A DNA stretch of 32,323 nt from contig CALJCO010000096.1 in NCBI GenBank assembly GCA_938023905.1, positions 1-32,323 of the forward strand. Reading direction: 5' to 3'. The position numbers were made by a program, and so were the translations under genes. This document shows positions 13,400-20,945 of this stretch, piece after piece. The notes beneath the pieces are model-generated. The model saw only the letters and a list, made by a program, of their open reading frames with translations. It was not told the origin of the DNA and made no database searches. This stretch comes from an uncultured Collinsella sp. (lineage in GTDB: Bacteria > Actinomycetota > Coriobacteriia > Coriobacteriales > Coriobacteriaceae). Every line of letters starts with the position of its first letter. The stretch's first letter is position 1.

Positions 13400-13463
13400 T
13401 GTTAACACGTTAACAACGACTGAAATGCGCTATCCTCTCTTGGTCGATGTAAACACGTCAACA
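13400..13463 (+). promoter_or_regulatory. fabH promoter flanked by two related 16-base dyads
   Basis: TGTTAACACGTTAACA (13400-13415) is a perfect 7-bp dyad with a 2-base centre. TGTAAACACGTCAACA (13448-13463) is a second copy with 14 of 16 bases identical. Between them is a -10-like TATCCT (13431-13436), the same hexamer as in the rpsL promoter. A -35-like TTAACA (13410-13415) inside the first dyad leaves a short 15-base spacer. One dyad would cover the -35 region and the other the start of the transcript, a classic repressor layout. The regulator is not encoded in the window. Confidence 0.65.
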
Positions 13464-13481
13464 ACTCAAAGGAGGTTAGTG

Positions 13482-14441
13482 ATGGGTTTCACGATTCTTG
13501 GAACAGGCTCGGCGCTTCCTAAGCGCAGCGTTTCCAATGACGAGCTGTCCGAGTTCCTCGATACCTCGGATGAGTGGATTTTTACCCGCACAGGTATCAA
13601 GAGCCGCCATGTATGCACCACCGAGTCACTTGACGACCTTGCCGTAGCGGCGAGCGAGCGGGCACTCCAGGTGTCCGGAATCGACGCGAGCCAGCTGGAT
13701 TTGATCGTCTGCTCGACGACGACGGGTGACCACCTTGTTCCCGCTGAGGCGTGTGCCGTTGCTGAGCGACTGGGCGCGACGTGCCCTGCTTTCGATGTCT
13801 CGGCTGCCTGCGCCGGCTTCGTATTTGCGCTCGATGTCGCCGAGGGCTATATCGCCCGAGGACGAGCCAAGCATGTGCTTGTCGTTGCCGCCGAGCAGAT
13901 GACGCGCGCGCTCGACTGGACCGACCGCGCCACCTGTGTGCTCTTTGGCGATGGGGCAGGCGCCGCGGTGATTGAGGCTGGGGGAGACAGCCCCCTTGCC
14001 GTTGAGCTTTCGACGGCGCCCGACGTCGAGACGTTGTGCGTTCCCGGTCTGGTCGGCACCTCGCCGTTTAAGGCCTCCGCAGATAGCGAGAGCGTGCTGT
14101 CCATGAATGGCCGCCGCGTGTTCAAGTTCGGCGTCAACGCGATTTGCGACACGGTCCATAAGCTTGCGAGCGATGCGGGCATTTCGGTCGAGGACATCGA
14201 CCATTTTGTATTCCATCAGGCTAACGAACGAATCCTGAGTCAGGCGGTCAAGCGCCTCGGTGTGCCAGACAAGCGCGTGGTTCGAACGCTGCGCGAGACC
14301 GGCAACATTTCGAGCGCATGCATTCCGCTTGCCCTCGACCGGCTGGCAAACGCCGGTGCACTTCACACGGGCGACACCATCGCCCTCGTTGGATTTGGCG
14401 CCGGTCTGGATATAGGTGGCTATCTACTTCGTTGGAAGTAG
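13482..14441 (+). CDS. fabH: 3-oxoacyl-ACP synthase III (KAS III)
   Basis: FabH condenses acyl-CoA with malonyl-ACP to begin each fatty acid, and its substrate choice sets straight versus branched starters. The 319-residue protein has the catalytic Cys in DVSAACAGF (about Cys-110), His in FHQANERIL and Asn in GNISSACIP, in the family order. The ATG at 13482 follows AAAGGAGG (about 13468-13474) and gives the family start MGFTILGTGSALPKR. In-frame upstream codons run through the operator region and are not family-like. It is the first gene of the fab/acc operon and lies just after the dual dyad promoter. The commonly linked plsX is absent. Confidence 0.97.
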   Translation: MGFTILGTGSALPKRSVSNDELSEFLDTSDEWIFTRTGIKSRHVCTTESLDDLAVAASERALQVSGIDASQLDLIVCSTTTGDHLVPAEACAVAERLGATCPAFDVSAACAGFVFALDVAEGYIARGRAKHVLVVAAEQMTRALDWTDRATCVLFGDGAGAAVIEAGGDSPLAVELSTAPDVETLCVPGLVGTSPFKASADSESVLSMNGRRVFKFGVNAICDTVHKLASDAGISVEDIDHFVFHQANERILSQAVKRLGVPDKRVVRTLRETGNISSACIPLALDRLANAGALHTGDTIALVGFGAGLDIGGYLLRWK

Positions 14442-14493
14442 TCGCACATAGGAAATAAAAACGCCCCTAGGGCACAAACAAAGGAGAACTACC

Positions 14494-14730
14494 ATGGCAG
14501 ATCAGAAGACCTTCGAGCGCGTTTGCGATGTTATCCGCGAGACCGCCGGTCTTGACGACGTCGAGATGAAGCCCGAGTCCACGCTCGAGGAGATTGGTCT
14601 CGACAGTCTGGGCACCGTCGAGATCCTCGTCGCCGTTGAGGACGAGTTTGGCATCCAGCTCGATACCGAGGAGAACCCCAAGACGGTCGGCGAGTTCGCC
14701 GATACGGTCGAGGCGGCATTGGAGAAGTAG
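14494..14730 (+). CDS. acpP: Acyl carrier protein
   Basis: ACP carries the growing acyl chain on a 4'-phosphopantetheine arm. The 78-residue acidic protein has the attachment serine at position 38 in GLDSLGTVE, a slight variant of the common DSL(D/x)xVE. A strong ribosome-binding site (AAAGGAG, about 14479-14485) precedes the ATG, as expected for an abundant protein. It lies 52 bases after fabH and 2 bases before fabK. A stand-alone role in another pathway is unlikely given its place between fabH and fabK. Confidence 0.96.
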   Translation: MADQKTFERVCDVIRETAGLDDVEMKPESTLEEIGLDSLGTVEILVAVEDEFGIQLDTEENPKTVGEFADTVEAALEK

Positions 14731-14732
14731 AG

Positions 14733-15677
14733 ATGCTCAAGACTCCTCTCTGCGATCTGCTCGGCATCGAAAAGCCCGTGTTCCAGGGCGGTATGGCCTG
14801 GATCGCCGACGCCTCGCTGGCGTCCGCAGTGTCCGAGGCGGGCGGCTTAGGGATTATCGCGGCCATGAACGCCGACGCCAACTGGCTGCGCGACCAGATT
14901 CATGAGCTGCGCGCCAGGACGGATAAGCCCTTTGGCGTCAACGTCATGCTCATGAGCCCGTTTGCCGACGAGGTCGCGCGGGTCGTGATTGACGAGCGGG
15001 TGCCGGTCGTCGTGACGGGTGCCGGCAATCCCACCAAGCACATGAAGGCGTGGAACGAGGCGGGCATCAAGGTCATCCCGGTCGTTGCCTCGGTGGCGCT
15101 GGCGCGCCTCGTGGCGCGTCGTGGAGCCACTGCCGTGGTTGCCGAGGGTACCGAATCAGGCGGCCATATTGGCGAGACCTCGACGATGGCACTGGTGCCG
15201 CAGGTTGTCGATGCGGTCGATATTCCCGTGGTTGCGGCTGGCGGTATCGCCGATGGCCGCGGCGTGGCGGCCGCCTTTATGCTGGGCGCCGCCGGCGTGC
15301 AGGTGGGTACGCGCTTTCTGATCGCAGATGAGTGCACCGTATCGGAGCAGTACAAGGAGATGGTCCTGAAGGCCAACGACACCTCGACGCGTGCGACCGG
15401 CCGCTCGACGGGACACCCGGTGCGTGCCCTCAAGAGCCCCTTCACCAACGCCTACGCCAAGAGCGAGGCGGCGGGCGTAAGCGTCGAGGAACTCGGGGCC
15501 ATGGGCACGGGCGCCCTTCGCAAGGCCGCCAAGGACGGCAATTACGAAGAGGGCTCGTTTTTGTGTGGACAGATTGCCGGCATGGTCAACGAGCGCCAAA
15601 GTGCACGTGAAATCGTTGACGACCTGGTCGATGGCGCCGAGCACGTCCTGAAGGGTGCGTGCGCATGGGTGGCGTAG
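14733..15677 (+). CDS. fabK: Enoyl-ACP reductase, FMN-dependent FabK type
   Basis: FabK performs the last reduction of each elongation cycle, turning enoyl-ACP to acyl-ACP with a flavin and NAD(P)H. The 314-residue TIM barrel matches the pneumococcal enzyme's size. Motifs include PVFQGGMAWIADASLASAVS near the N-terminus, GVNVMLMSP, the ESGGHIGE active-site loop, VVAAGGIADGRG and the phosphate-binding GVQVGTRFL. It is a relative of nitronate monooxygenase and 2-nitropropane dioxygenase, but the position between acpP and fabD fixes the FabK assignment. FabK enzymes are not inhibited by triclosan, and no fabI is present in the cluster. The ATG starts 2 bases after the acpP stop and uses a site within acpP. 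Confidence 0.93.
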   Translation: MLKTPLCDLLGIEKPVFQGGMAWIADASLASAVSEAGGLGIIAAMNADANWLRDQIHELRARTDKPFGVNVMLMSPFADEVARVVIDERVPVVVTGAGNPTKHMKAWNEAGIKVIPVVASVALARLVARRGATAVVAEGTESGGHIGETSTMALVPQVVDAVDIPVVAAGGIADGRGVAAAFMLGAAGVQVGTRFLIADECTVSEQYKEMVLKANDTSTRATGRSTGHPVRALKSPFTNAYAKSEAAGVSVEELGAMGTGALRKAAKDGNYEEGSFLCGQIAGMVNERQSAREIVDDLVDGAEHVLKGACAWVA

Positions 15678-16591
15678 CGTTTCTGTTTGCCGGCCAGGGC
15701 GCCCAGCACCCCGCGATGGGCGTCGACCTCATCGAGGCATCGCCGGCCGCCGCCGAGGTGTTCGCCATTGCCGACGAGGTGCGCCCGGGGACCAGTGAGC
15801 AGTGCCGAAGCGCCTCCAAGGAGGAACTCTCGCAGACCGAGAACACGCAGCCGTGCGTGTTCGTTCACGATCTGGCAGCGGCTGCCGCCCTGCGTGAGCG
15901 CGGCGTGGTACCTGCCGCCTGTGCGGGTTTTTCGCTTGGCGAGGTCGCCGCGCTCACCTTTGCGGGGGCGTTCGATACGCGAGCGGGCTTTGAACTCGTG
16001 TGCGAGCGCGCGGCGCTGATGGCCGCGGCTGCCGAGCGCCATCCGGGCGGCATGCGCGCCGTCATCAAGCTCGATGCGGCGCAAGTCGAGAACCTGGCAA
16101 AACAGGCCGGCGAGGACTGCTGGCCGGTCAACTACAACAGTCCGCAGCAGACGGTTGTTGCCGGAGCGCCCGAGGCGCTGCAGGAGCTCGACGTCCTAGT
16201 AAAAGAGGCTGGCGGCCGCGCTATGAAAGTCGCGGTGTCGGGCGCATTTCATAGCCCCTATATGGCCGAGGCGACCTGTGGCCTTGCTGCATATATCGAG
16301 GCCGGTCACGCGCCGTCCCCGCTGCTGATTCCTGTTATGGCAAATATGACAGCGGCGCCCTATCCGGCCGACCCGCAGGCGGCAGCGGAGATGCTGGCCA
16401 ACCAGGTGAGTCATGCCGTGCGCTGGGTCGACACGCTGCATGCTCTGCAGGATCAAGGCATCGATACGTTTATTGAGGTCGGCCCTGGCAAAACGTTGTC
16501 CGGCTTGGTCAAGCGTACGTTGAGCGACGTTCGCGTGTATTCGTGCGAAACGGCCGAGCAGGTCGCAGCTATTGCCGACGAGCTCGCATAG
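15665..16591 (+). CDS. fabD: Malonyl-CoA:ACP transacylase
   Basis: FabD moves malonyl from CoA to ACP, supplying the extender unit. The 308-residue protein starts MGGVAFLFAGQGAQHPAMG, a family signature. The nucleophile elbow is GFSLGEVAAL, with Phe where most members have His before the catalytic Ser. The later AFHSPYM block contains the active-site His, and GPGKTLSGLVKR ends the core. The ATG at 15665 overlaps the fabK stop by 13 bases. AAGGG (15651-15655) is 9 bases upstream, which fits this start better than the GTG at 15659. Overlap implies translational coupling to fabK. Confidence 0.95.
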   Translation: MGGVAFLFAGQGAQHPAMGVDLIEASPAAAEVFAIADEVRPGTSEQCRSASKEELSQTENTQPCVFVHDLAAAAALRERGVVPAACAGFSLGEVAALTFAGAFDTRAGFELVCERAALMAAAAERHPGGMRAVIKLDAAQVENLAKQAGEDCWPVNYNSPQQTVVAGAPEALQELDVLVKEAGGRAMKVAVSGAFHSPYMAEATCGLAAYIEAGHAPSPLLIPVMANMTAAPYPADPQAAAEMLANQVSHAVRWVDTLHALQDQGIDTFIEVGPGKTLSGLVKRTLSDVRVYSCETAEQVAAIADELA

Positions 16592-16621
16592 TCCACAGGG
16601 CTGTAACCCGAAAGGAATGAC

Positions 16622-17395
16622 ATGGGCAACTTGAACAACGGCGCGCTCGAGCGCAACGACTCACGTCGCGTGGCACTGGTCACGGGCGGCTCGCGGGGTA
16701 TCGGCCGCGCCTGCGCTGTCGGTCTGGCGGAGGACGGCTTTGATATCGCCGTCGTCTATGCCGGCAGCGTCGATGCGGCGCGCAAGACGTGCGAAGCCTG
16801 TGAGGCGGTTGGCGCCACGGCACGCGCATATCAATGCGACGTGACCGATCCCGCTGCCGTCAACGCGTGCGTGGAAGCGGTCCTCAACGACTTTGGTTCC
16901 ATTTGGGCGCTCGTCAACAACGCCGGCATCACCCGCGATGGCCTGCTCATACGCATGGGCGATGACGCATTCGATCGCGTGCTCGATGTCAATCTCAAGG
17001 GAACATTCAATATGACGCGCGCGCTCACCAAGACCTTTATGCGCCAGCGCGGCGGTTGCGTCGTCAACATGAGCTCGGTCGTGGGCCTGATGGGCAATGC
17101 CGGGCAAGCCAACTACGCTGCTTCCAAGGCGGGCGTGATAGGGCTTACCAAGGCGGTGGCGCGCGAGCTTGCGCCTCGTGGCGTACGAGCGAACGCGGTC
17201 GCCCCCGGGTTTGTCGAGACAGATATGACGGAAAAGCTCTCGGAGAAGGTGCGTACGGCAACCGAGGAACAGATTCCCCTTAAGCGCATGGCACGTCCCG
17301 AGGAAGTGGCCGGCGTGGTGCGCTTTTTAGCGAGCGATGCGGCTGCTTACATTACGGGCGAGGTCGTGCGCGTCGACGGCGGAATGGCGATGTAG
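16622..17395 (+). CDS. fabG: 3-oxoacyl-ACP reductase (SDR family)
   Basis: FabG reduces 3-ketoacyl-ACP to 3-hydroxyacyl-ACP with NADPH. The 257-residue short-chain dehydrogenase shows the cofactor motif TGGSRGIG (residues 21-28), NNAGITRD, the catalytic serine near residue 152 in NMSSVVGL, and Tyr-165 with Lys-169 in NYAASK. APGFVETDMTEKL and the C-terminal GEVVRVDGGM block are typical of FabG. It carries about 14 extra N-terminal residues before the Rossmann fold. AAAGGAA precedes the ATG. It is 30 bases after fabD and 39 bases before fabF, within the operon. Confidence 0.95.
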   Translation: MGNLNNGALERNDSRRVALVTGGSRGIGRACAVGLAEDGFDIAVVYAGSVDAARKTCEACEAVGATARAYQCDVTDPAAVNACVEAVLNDFGSIWALVNNAGITRDGLLIRMGDDAFDRVLDVNLKGTFNMTRALTKTFMRQRGGCVVNMSSVVGLMGNAGQANYAASKAGVIGLTKAVARELAPRGVRANAVAPGFVETDMTEKLSEKVRTATEEQIPLKRMARPEEVAGVVRFLASDAAAYITGEVVRVDGGMAM

Positions 17396-17434
17396 AAACC
17401 AGGGCCGAAGAACGGCTTGGATGAGGAGACCATG

Positions 17435-18682
17435 ATGGAACAGAGAGTTGCAATCACCGGCATCGGTGCCGTATCGCCGCTCGGCAACACCGCGCTTGCC
17501 ACCTGGGCGGCCATGTGCGCCGGGACCTGTGGCATCGGCCCGATCACGCACTTCGATACCGATGCGTTTACCGTCAAGGTGGCGGCCGAAGTCAAGGGCT
17601 TTGACGGCAACGAGTACTTTGGCAAGCGTGACGCCAAGCATCTCGACCCCTGCGTTCAGTTTGCGCTGGTGGCTTCGGACGAGGCAATGCACGATGCGGG
17701 CTTTGATGCCGAAGGCGCCATCGATCGCGAGCGCCTGGGCGTTTACGTGGGGTCGGGCGTGGGCGGCATGCAGACGCTCGTCGACAACGTCCATACGATT
17801 GCCGACCGTGGGCCCCGCCGCGCATCGCCTTACATGATCGCGATGATGATCCCCAACATGGCATCGGGCAATATCGCAATCCGTCACAAGGCAAAGGGAC
17901 CGACCCTGCCAGTCGTGACTGCGTGCGCGACCTCGGCCCATGCGGTGGGCGAGGCGTTCCGTGCTATTAAGCACGGCTATGCCGACGCGATCCTCGCGGG
18001 CGGTGCCGAGGCGGCCATTATCCCCGATGCTGTTGCAGGCTTTACGTCCTGCCGCGCATTGACCACCAACCCCGATCCCGCGACGGCCTGCCGCCCGTTC
18101 GACGCAGACCGCGATGGCTTTGTGATGGGTGAGGGCGCCTGCGTGCTGGTACTCGAGAGCATGGAGCATGCGCAGGCGCGTGGTGCGCACGTTTATGCCG
18201 AGGTCGTGGGCTACGGCAACACCGATGATGCCTATCACATTACGAGCCCCGACCCCGATGCCGCCGGCATTGCCCGTGCGATATCGCTGGCGGTGGCCGA
18301 GGGCGACGTCAAGCCTTCCGAGGGTCTCTACATCAACGCCCACGGTACCTCGACCAAGCTCAACGATTCGTCCGAGACGACAGGCATTAAGCGGGCGCTT
18401 GGCGAGGACGCGGCACGCGCCGCGCACGTCTCGTCGACCAAGTCGATGACCGGGCACATGATCGGTGCCACGGGTGCCATCGAGGTCATGGCCTGTGCCA
18501 TGGCGCTCGAGCAGGGCGTGGTGCCCCCGACCATTAACTACCACACGCCCGATCCCGCCTGCGATCTTGATTACACGCCCAATCGCGCGGTTCGCGCCGA
18601 CCTTACCTGGGCGCTTTCGACCAACCTGGGCTTTGGCGGGCACAACGCCGCCATCGCGCTGCGTAGATATACGAGGAGCTAG
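17435..18682 (+). CDS. fabF: 3-oxoacyl-ACP synthase II (KAS II)
   Basis: FabF elongates acyl-ACP by condensation with malonyl-ACP. The 415-residue protein has the Cys-His-His triad: Cys-164 in VTACATSAH, His in NAHGTSTKLND and His in STKSMTGHMIGATGA. The start MEQRVAITGIGAVSPLGN fits the family. The ATG at 17435 is 6 bases from GGAG (17425-17428), while the ATG at 17432 is only 3 bases away. The accB gene begins 3 bases after the stop. Its place in the cluster, and the absence of another elongating KAS here, suggest it is the main elongation enzyme. Confidence 0.96.
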   Translation: MEQRVAITGIGAVSPLGNTALATWAAMCAGTCGIGPITHFDTDAFTVKVAAEVKGFDGNEYFGKRDAKHLDPCVQFALVASDEAMHDAGFDAEGAIDRERLGVYVGSGVGGMQTLVDNVHTIADRGPRRASPYMIAMMIPNMASGNIAIRHKAKGPTLPVVTACATSAHAVGEAFRAIKHGYADAILAGGAEAAIIPDAVAGFTSCRALTTNPDPATACRPFDADRDGFVMGEGACVLVLESMEHAQARGAHVYAEVVGYGNTDDAYHITSPDPDAAGIARAISLAVAEGDVKPSEGLYINAHGTSTKLNDSSETTGIKRALGEDAARAAHVSSTKSMTGHMIGATGAIEVMACAMALEQGVVPPTINYHTPDPACDLDYTPNRAVRADLTWALSTNLGFGGHNAAIALRRYTRS

Positions 18683-18685
18683 AGC

Positions 18686-19159
18686 ATGGATTCCAAAAGA
18701 CTTGCCGAGATAGCCGATGTGATGGAGGACCGCGGCCTCACGCGCGTGCGTGTTGAGGAGCCCGATGGCACCGCGGTCGAACTCGAGCGCGCGAGTGCGG
18801 CGCAGCCGGTTGCCGTGCCCATGCCTATGCCGAGCGCCATGGCCGCTCAAGTTGCAGCTCCCACAGTCGCGCCTGCCGCACCGGAACCCGCCGCGCAGAC
18901 ACCTGCCGCCGCGCCGGAGCCCAAGGGCACCGAGGTAACCGCTCCCATGGTCGGCGTTTTCTATGCTGCCCCGGCGCCGGGCGACGAGCCGTTTGTGCAC
19001 GTGGGCTCCAAGGTCAAGGCCGGCGAGACCCTCTGCATCATCGAGGCCATGAAGGTTCTCAACGAGGTGACGGCAGAGGCAGACGGCGAGGTGCTCGAGA
19101 TCTGCGTGGCCGACGGCGACCTCGTGGAGTTTGGCAGCTGCCTCATGAGGATCGGATAG
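18686..19159 (+). CDS. accB: Biotin carboxyl carrier protein of acetyl-CoA carboxylase
   Basis: AccB carries the carboxyl group on biotin between AccC and the carboxyltransferase. The 157-residue protein has an N-terminal helical part (MDSKRLAEIADVMEDRGLTR), a long Ala/Pro-rich hinge at about residues 37-78, and a biotinyl domain with the EAMKV site, biotin on Lys-123. GAGGAG (18673-18678) lies 7 bases before the ATG. The target lysine would be modified by the BirA encoded divergently at 12531-13307. The position inside a fab operon argues against a different biotin-dependent decarboxylase. Confidence 0.96.
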   Translation: MDSKRLAEIADVMEDRGLTRVRVEEPDGTAVELERASAAQPVAVPMPMPSAMAAQVAAPTVAPAAPEPAAQTPAAAPEPKGTEVTAPMVGVFYAAPAPGDEPFVHVGSKVKAGETLCIIEAMKVLNEVTAEADGEVLEICVADGDLVEFGSCLMRIG

Positions 19160-19168
19160 GTGATATCC

Positions 19169-19591
19169 ATGAACAAAGAAGAGCTCAAGAAGCTGTTGCC
19201 GCATCGCGAGCCGATGCTTTTGCTCGACGAGGCCGAGCTGGTGGGCGACGAGGCCCACGGCAAGATTACGATCACGGGCGACGAGTACTTTTTGCAGGGG
19301 CATTTTCCGGGAAACCCGGTCGTCCCCGGCGTGATTCAGTGCGAGATGCTCGCCCAGAACTGCTGCGTGCTGCTGATGGGCGATGAGGAGGCGCGCGGCG
19401 CGACGCCGTTCTATACGAGTCTGGACAAGGTGCGCTTTAAGCGTCCGGTGCGCCCGGGCGACACGGTGGATCTGGTGTGCTCCATCACGCGTGCGCGCGG
19501 GCCGTTCCGCTTTGCGACGGGTACCGCGAGCGTCAACGGTGAGGTTTGCTGCCGCGCCGATATGTCTTTTGCACTCATGCACGAAAGTTAA
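19169..19591 (+). CDS. fabZ: 3-hydroxyacyl-ACP dehydratase
   Basis: FabZ dehydrates 3-hydroxyacyl-ACP to trans-2-enoyl-ACP. The 140-residue hot-dog-fold protein shows LPHREPMLLLDE near the start and the catalytic signature GHFPGNPVVPGVIQCEMLAQ with its His and Glu. The ATG at 19169 is preferred because AGGTGA (19158-19163) is 5 bases upstream; the GTG at 19160 lies inside that site. GGATA and TATCC flank the ribosome-binding site and could form a weak occluding stem. No FabA-type isomerase is present, so the unsaturation route, if any, is not encoded here. Confidence 0.95.
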   Translation: MNKEELKKLLPHREPMLLLDEAELVGDEAHGKITITGDEYFLQGHFPGNPVVPGVIQCEMLAQNCCVLLMGDEEARGATPFYTSLDKVRFKRPVRPGDTVDLVCSITRARGPFRFATGTASVNGEVCCRADMSFALMHES

Positions 19592-19601
19592 GGAAGGCTT
19601 C

Positions 19602-20945
19602 ATGTTCGACAAAGTGCTCATCGCCAACCGCGGCGAAGTCGCGGTCCGTGTTATCCGCGCGTGCCGCGATATGGGCATCAAGACCGTCGCCGTTTATTCC
19701 ACGGCCGATGCGGACGCGTTGCACGTGCAACTTGCCGACGAGGCGTATTGCATCGGCGGCCCGCGTCTTGCCGAGAGCTACCTCAACGACGATGCTGTGC
19801 TCACCTGTGCCGTAAAGTCGGGGGCAAAGGCGATCCATCCTGGCTACGGTTTCTTTTCCGAGAAGGCGAGCTTCGTGCGCGACTGCGACAAGTACGGTCT
19901 GGCGTTTGTCGGTCCCTCGGCCGAGGTCATCGACAGCATGGGCGACAAGGACGCCGCACGCCGAACGGCCGCTGCCGCGGGCGTGCCCATCGTGCCGGGC
20001 TGCGATTTGCTCAAAAGCCCCGAGGAGGCGACGGCCGAGGCCGAGCGCATTGGCTGCCCCGTGCTTATTAAGGCGCGTGCAGGTGGTGGCGGTCGCGGCA
20101 TTCGCAAGGTCGAGCGCGTGGAAGATGCGGCAAAGGCGTTCATCGAGGCGCGTGCCGAGGGCGAGGCCGTTTTTGGCGACGGCGAATGCTACATGGAGAA
20201 GTTCGTCGCGCCTGCGCACCACGTTGAGGTGCAGATTATGGCCGATAAGCAGGGCCATGTGTTTTCGCTCGGCGAGCGCGAGTGCTCGGTGCAACGCCGC
20301 AACCAAAAGCTGATCGAGGAGAGCCCCGCGCCGTGCCTCGACGGACACGACGACATTCGTGCTCGCATGCACAAGGCAGCGCGTGACTTGGCTCGTGCCG
20401 TCGGCTACGAAGGAGCCGGTACCATCGAGTTCCTGTATTCGGACGACGGCAATTTCTACTTTATGGAAATGAACACGCGCTTGCAGGTAGAGCATCCGGT
20501 TACGGAGTTTGTGACCGATACCGACTTGGTCAAGTGGCAGCTGCGCGTGGCAGCCGGCCAGCCTCTGCCCTTTGAGCAGGAGGACATGCCGGTCCGCAAC
20601 CACGCCATGGAGTGCCGCATCAATGCCGAAACGCCGGACTTTCTGCCGTCATGCGGAACGGTCACCGCGTTGCGTGTGCCGGGTGGTCCGCGCGTGCGCT
20701 GGGATTCCGCCATGTTTACCGGTGCGAACGTTCCGCCGTACTACGACTCCATGCTCGGCAAGCTCATCGTGTGTGCGCCCACGCGTGACGGCGCCATTCG
20801 CAAGATGCGTTCGGCCCTGGGCGAGCTCGTGATTGAGGGCGTGAGCGAAAACAGCGAACTGCAGCTCGACGTGCTGGCAAACGACGAGTTCTTGTCGGGC
20901 ATGTATCACACCGATCTGATGGGGCATCTCTATGCTGATGAATAG
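19602..20945 (+). CDS. accC: Acetyl-CoA carboxylase, biotin carboxylase subunit
   Basis: AccC carboxylates biotin on AccB with ATP and bicarbonate. The 447-residue ATP-grasp enzyme starts MFDKVLIANRGEVAVRVIRA. It has HPGYGFFSE, the glycine-rich ATP loop RAGGGGRGI, the ECSVQRRNQKLIEESP block and the metal/biotin-binding FMEMNTRLQVEHPVTE. AAGGAAGG lies just before the ATG at 19602, 10 bases after fabZ. Its end overlaps accDA by 14 bases, giving coupled translation of the two enzyme halves. Size and motifs match free-standing AccC rather than pyruvate or propionyl-CoA carboxylase subunits. Confidence 0.97.
   Translation: MFDKVLIANRGEVAVRVIRACRDMGIKTVAVYSTADADALHVQLADEAYCIGGPRLAESYLNDDAVLTCAVKSGAKAIHPGYGFFSEKASFVRDCDKYGLAFVGPSAEVIDSMGDKDAARRTAAAAGVPIVPGCDLLKSPEEATAEAERIGCPVLIKARAGGGGRGIRKVERVEDAAKAFIEARAEGEAVFGDGECYMEKFVAPAHHVEVQIMADKQGHVFSLGERECSVQRRNQKLIEESPAPCLDGHDDIRARMHKAARDLARAVGYEGAGTIEFLYSDDGNFYFMEMNTRLQVEHPVTEFVTDTDLVKWQLRVAAGQPLPFEQEDMPVRNHAMECRINAETPDFLPSCGTVTALRVPGGPRVRWDSAMFTGANVPPYYDSMLGKLIVCAPTRDGAIRKMRSALGELVIEGVSENSELQLDVLANDEFLSGMYHTDLMGHLYADE

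Noticed and set aside
13335..13481. N-terminal extension of fabH from an ATG at 13335
   Set aside because: It crosses the dual dyad and promoter, and the family start with a strong ribosome-binding site is at 13482.
17327..19681. 784-codon open frame on the minus strand across fabG, fabF, accB and fabZ
   Set aside because: It spans several certain plus-strand genes. The Arg/His/Gly-rich product has no recognisable fold, so it is a composition artefact.
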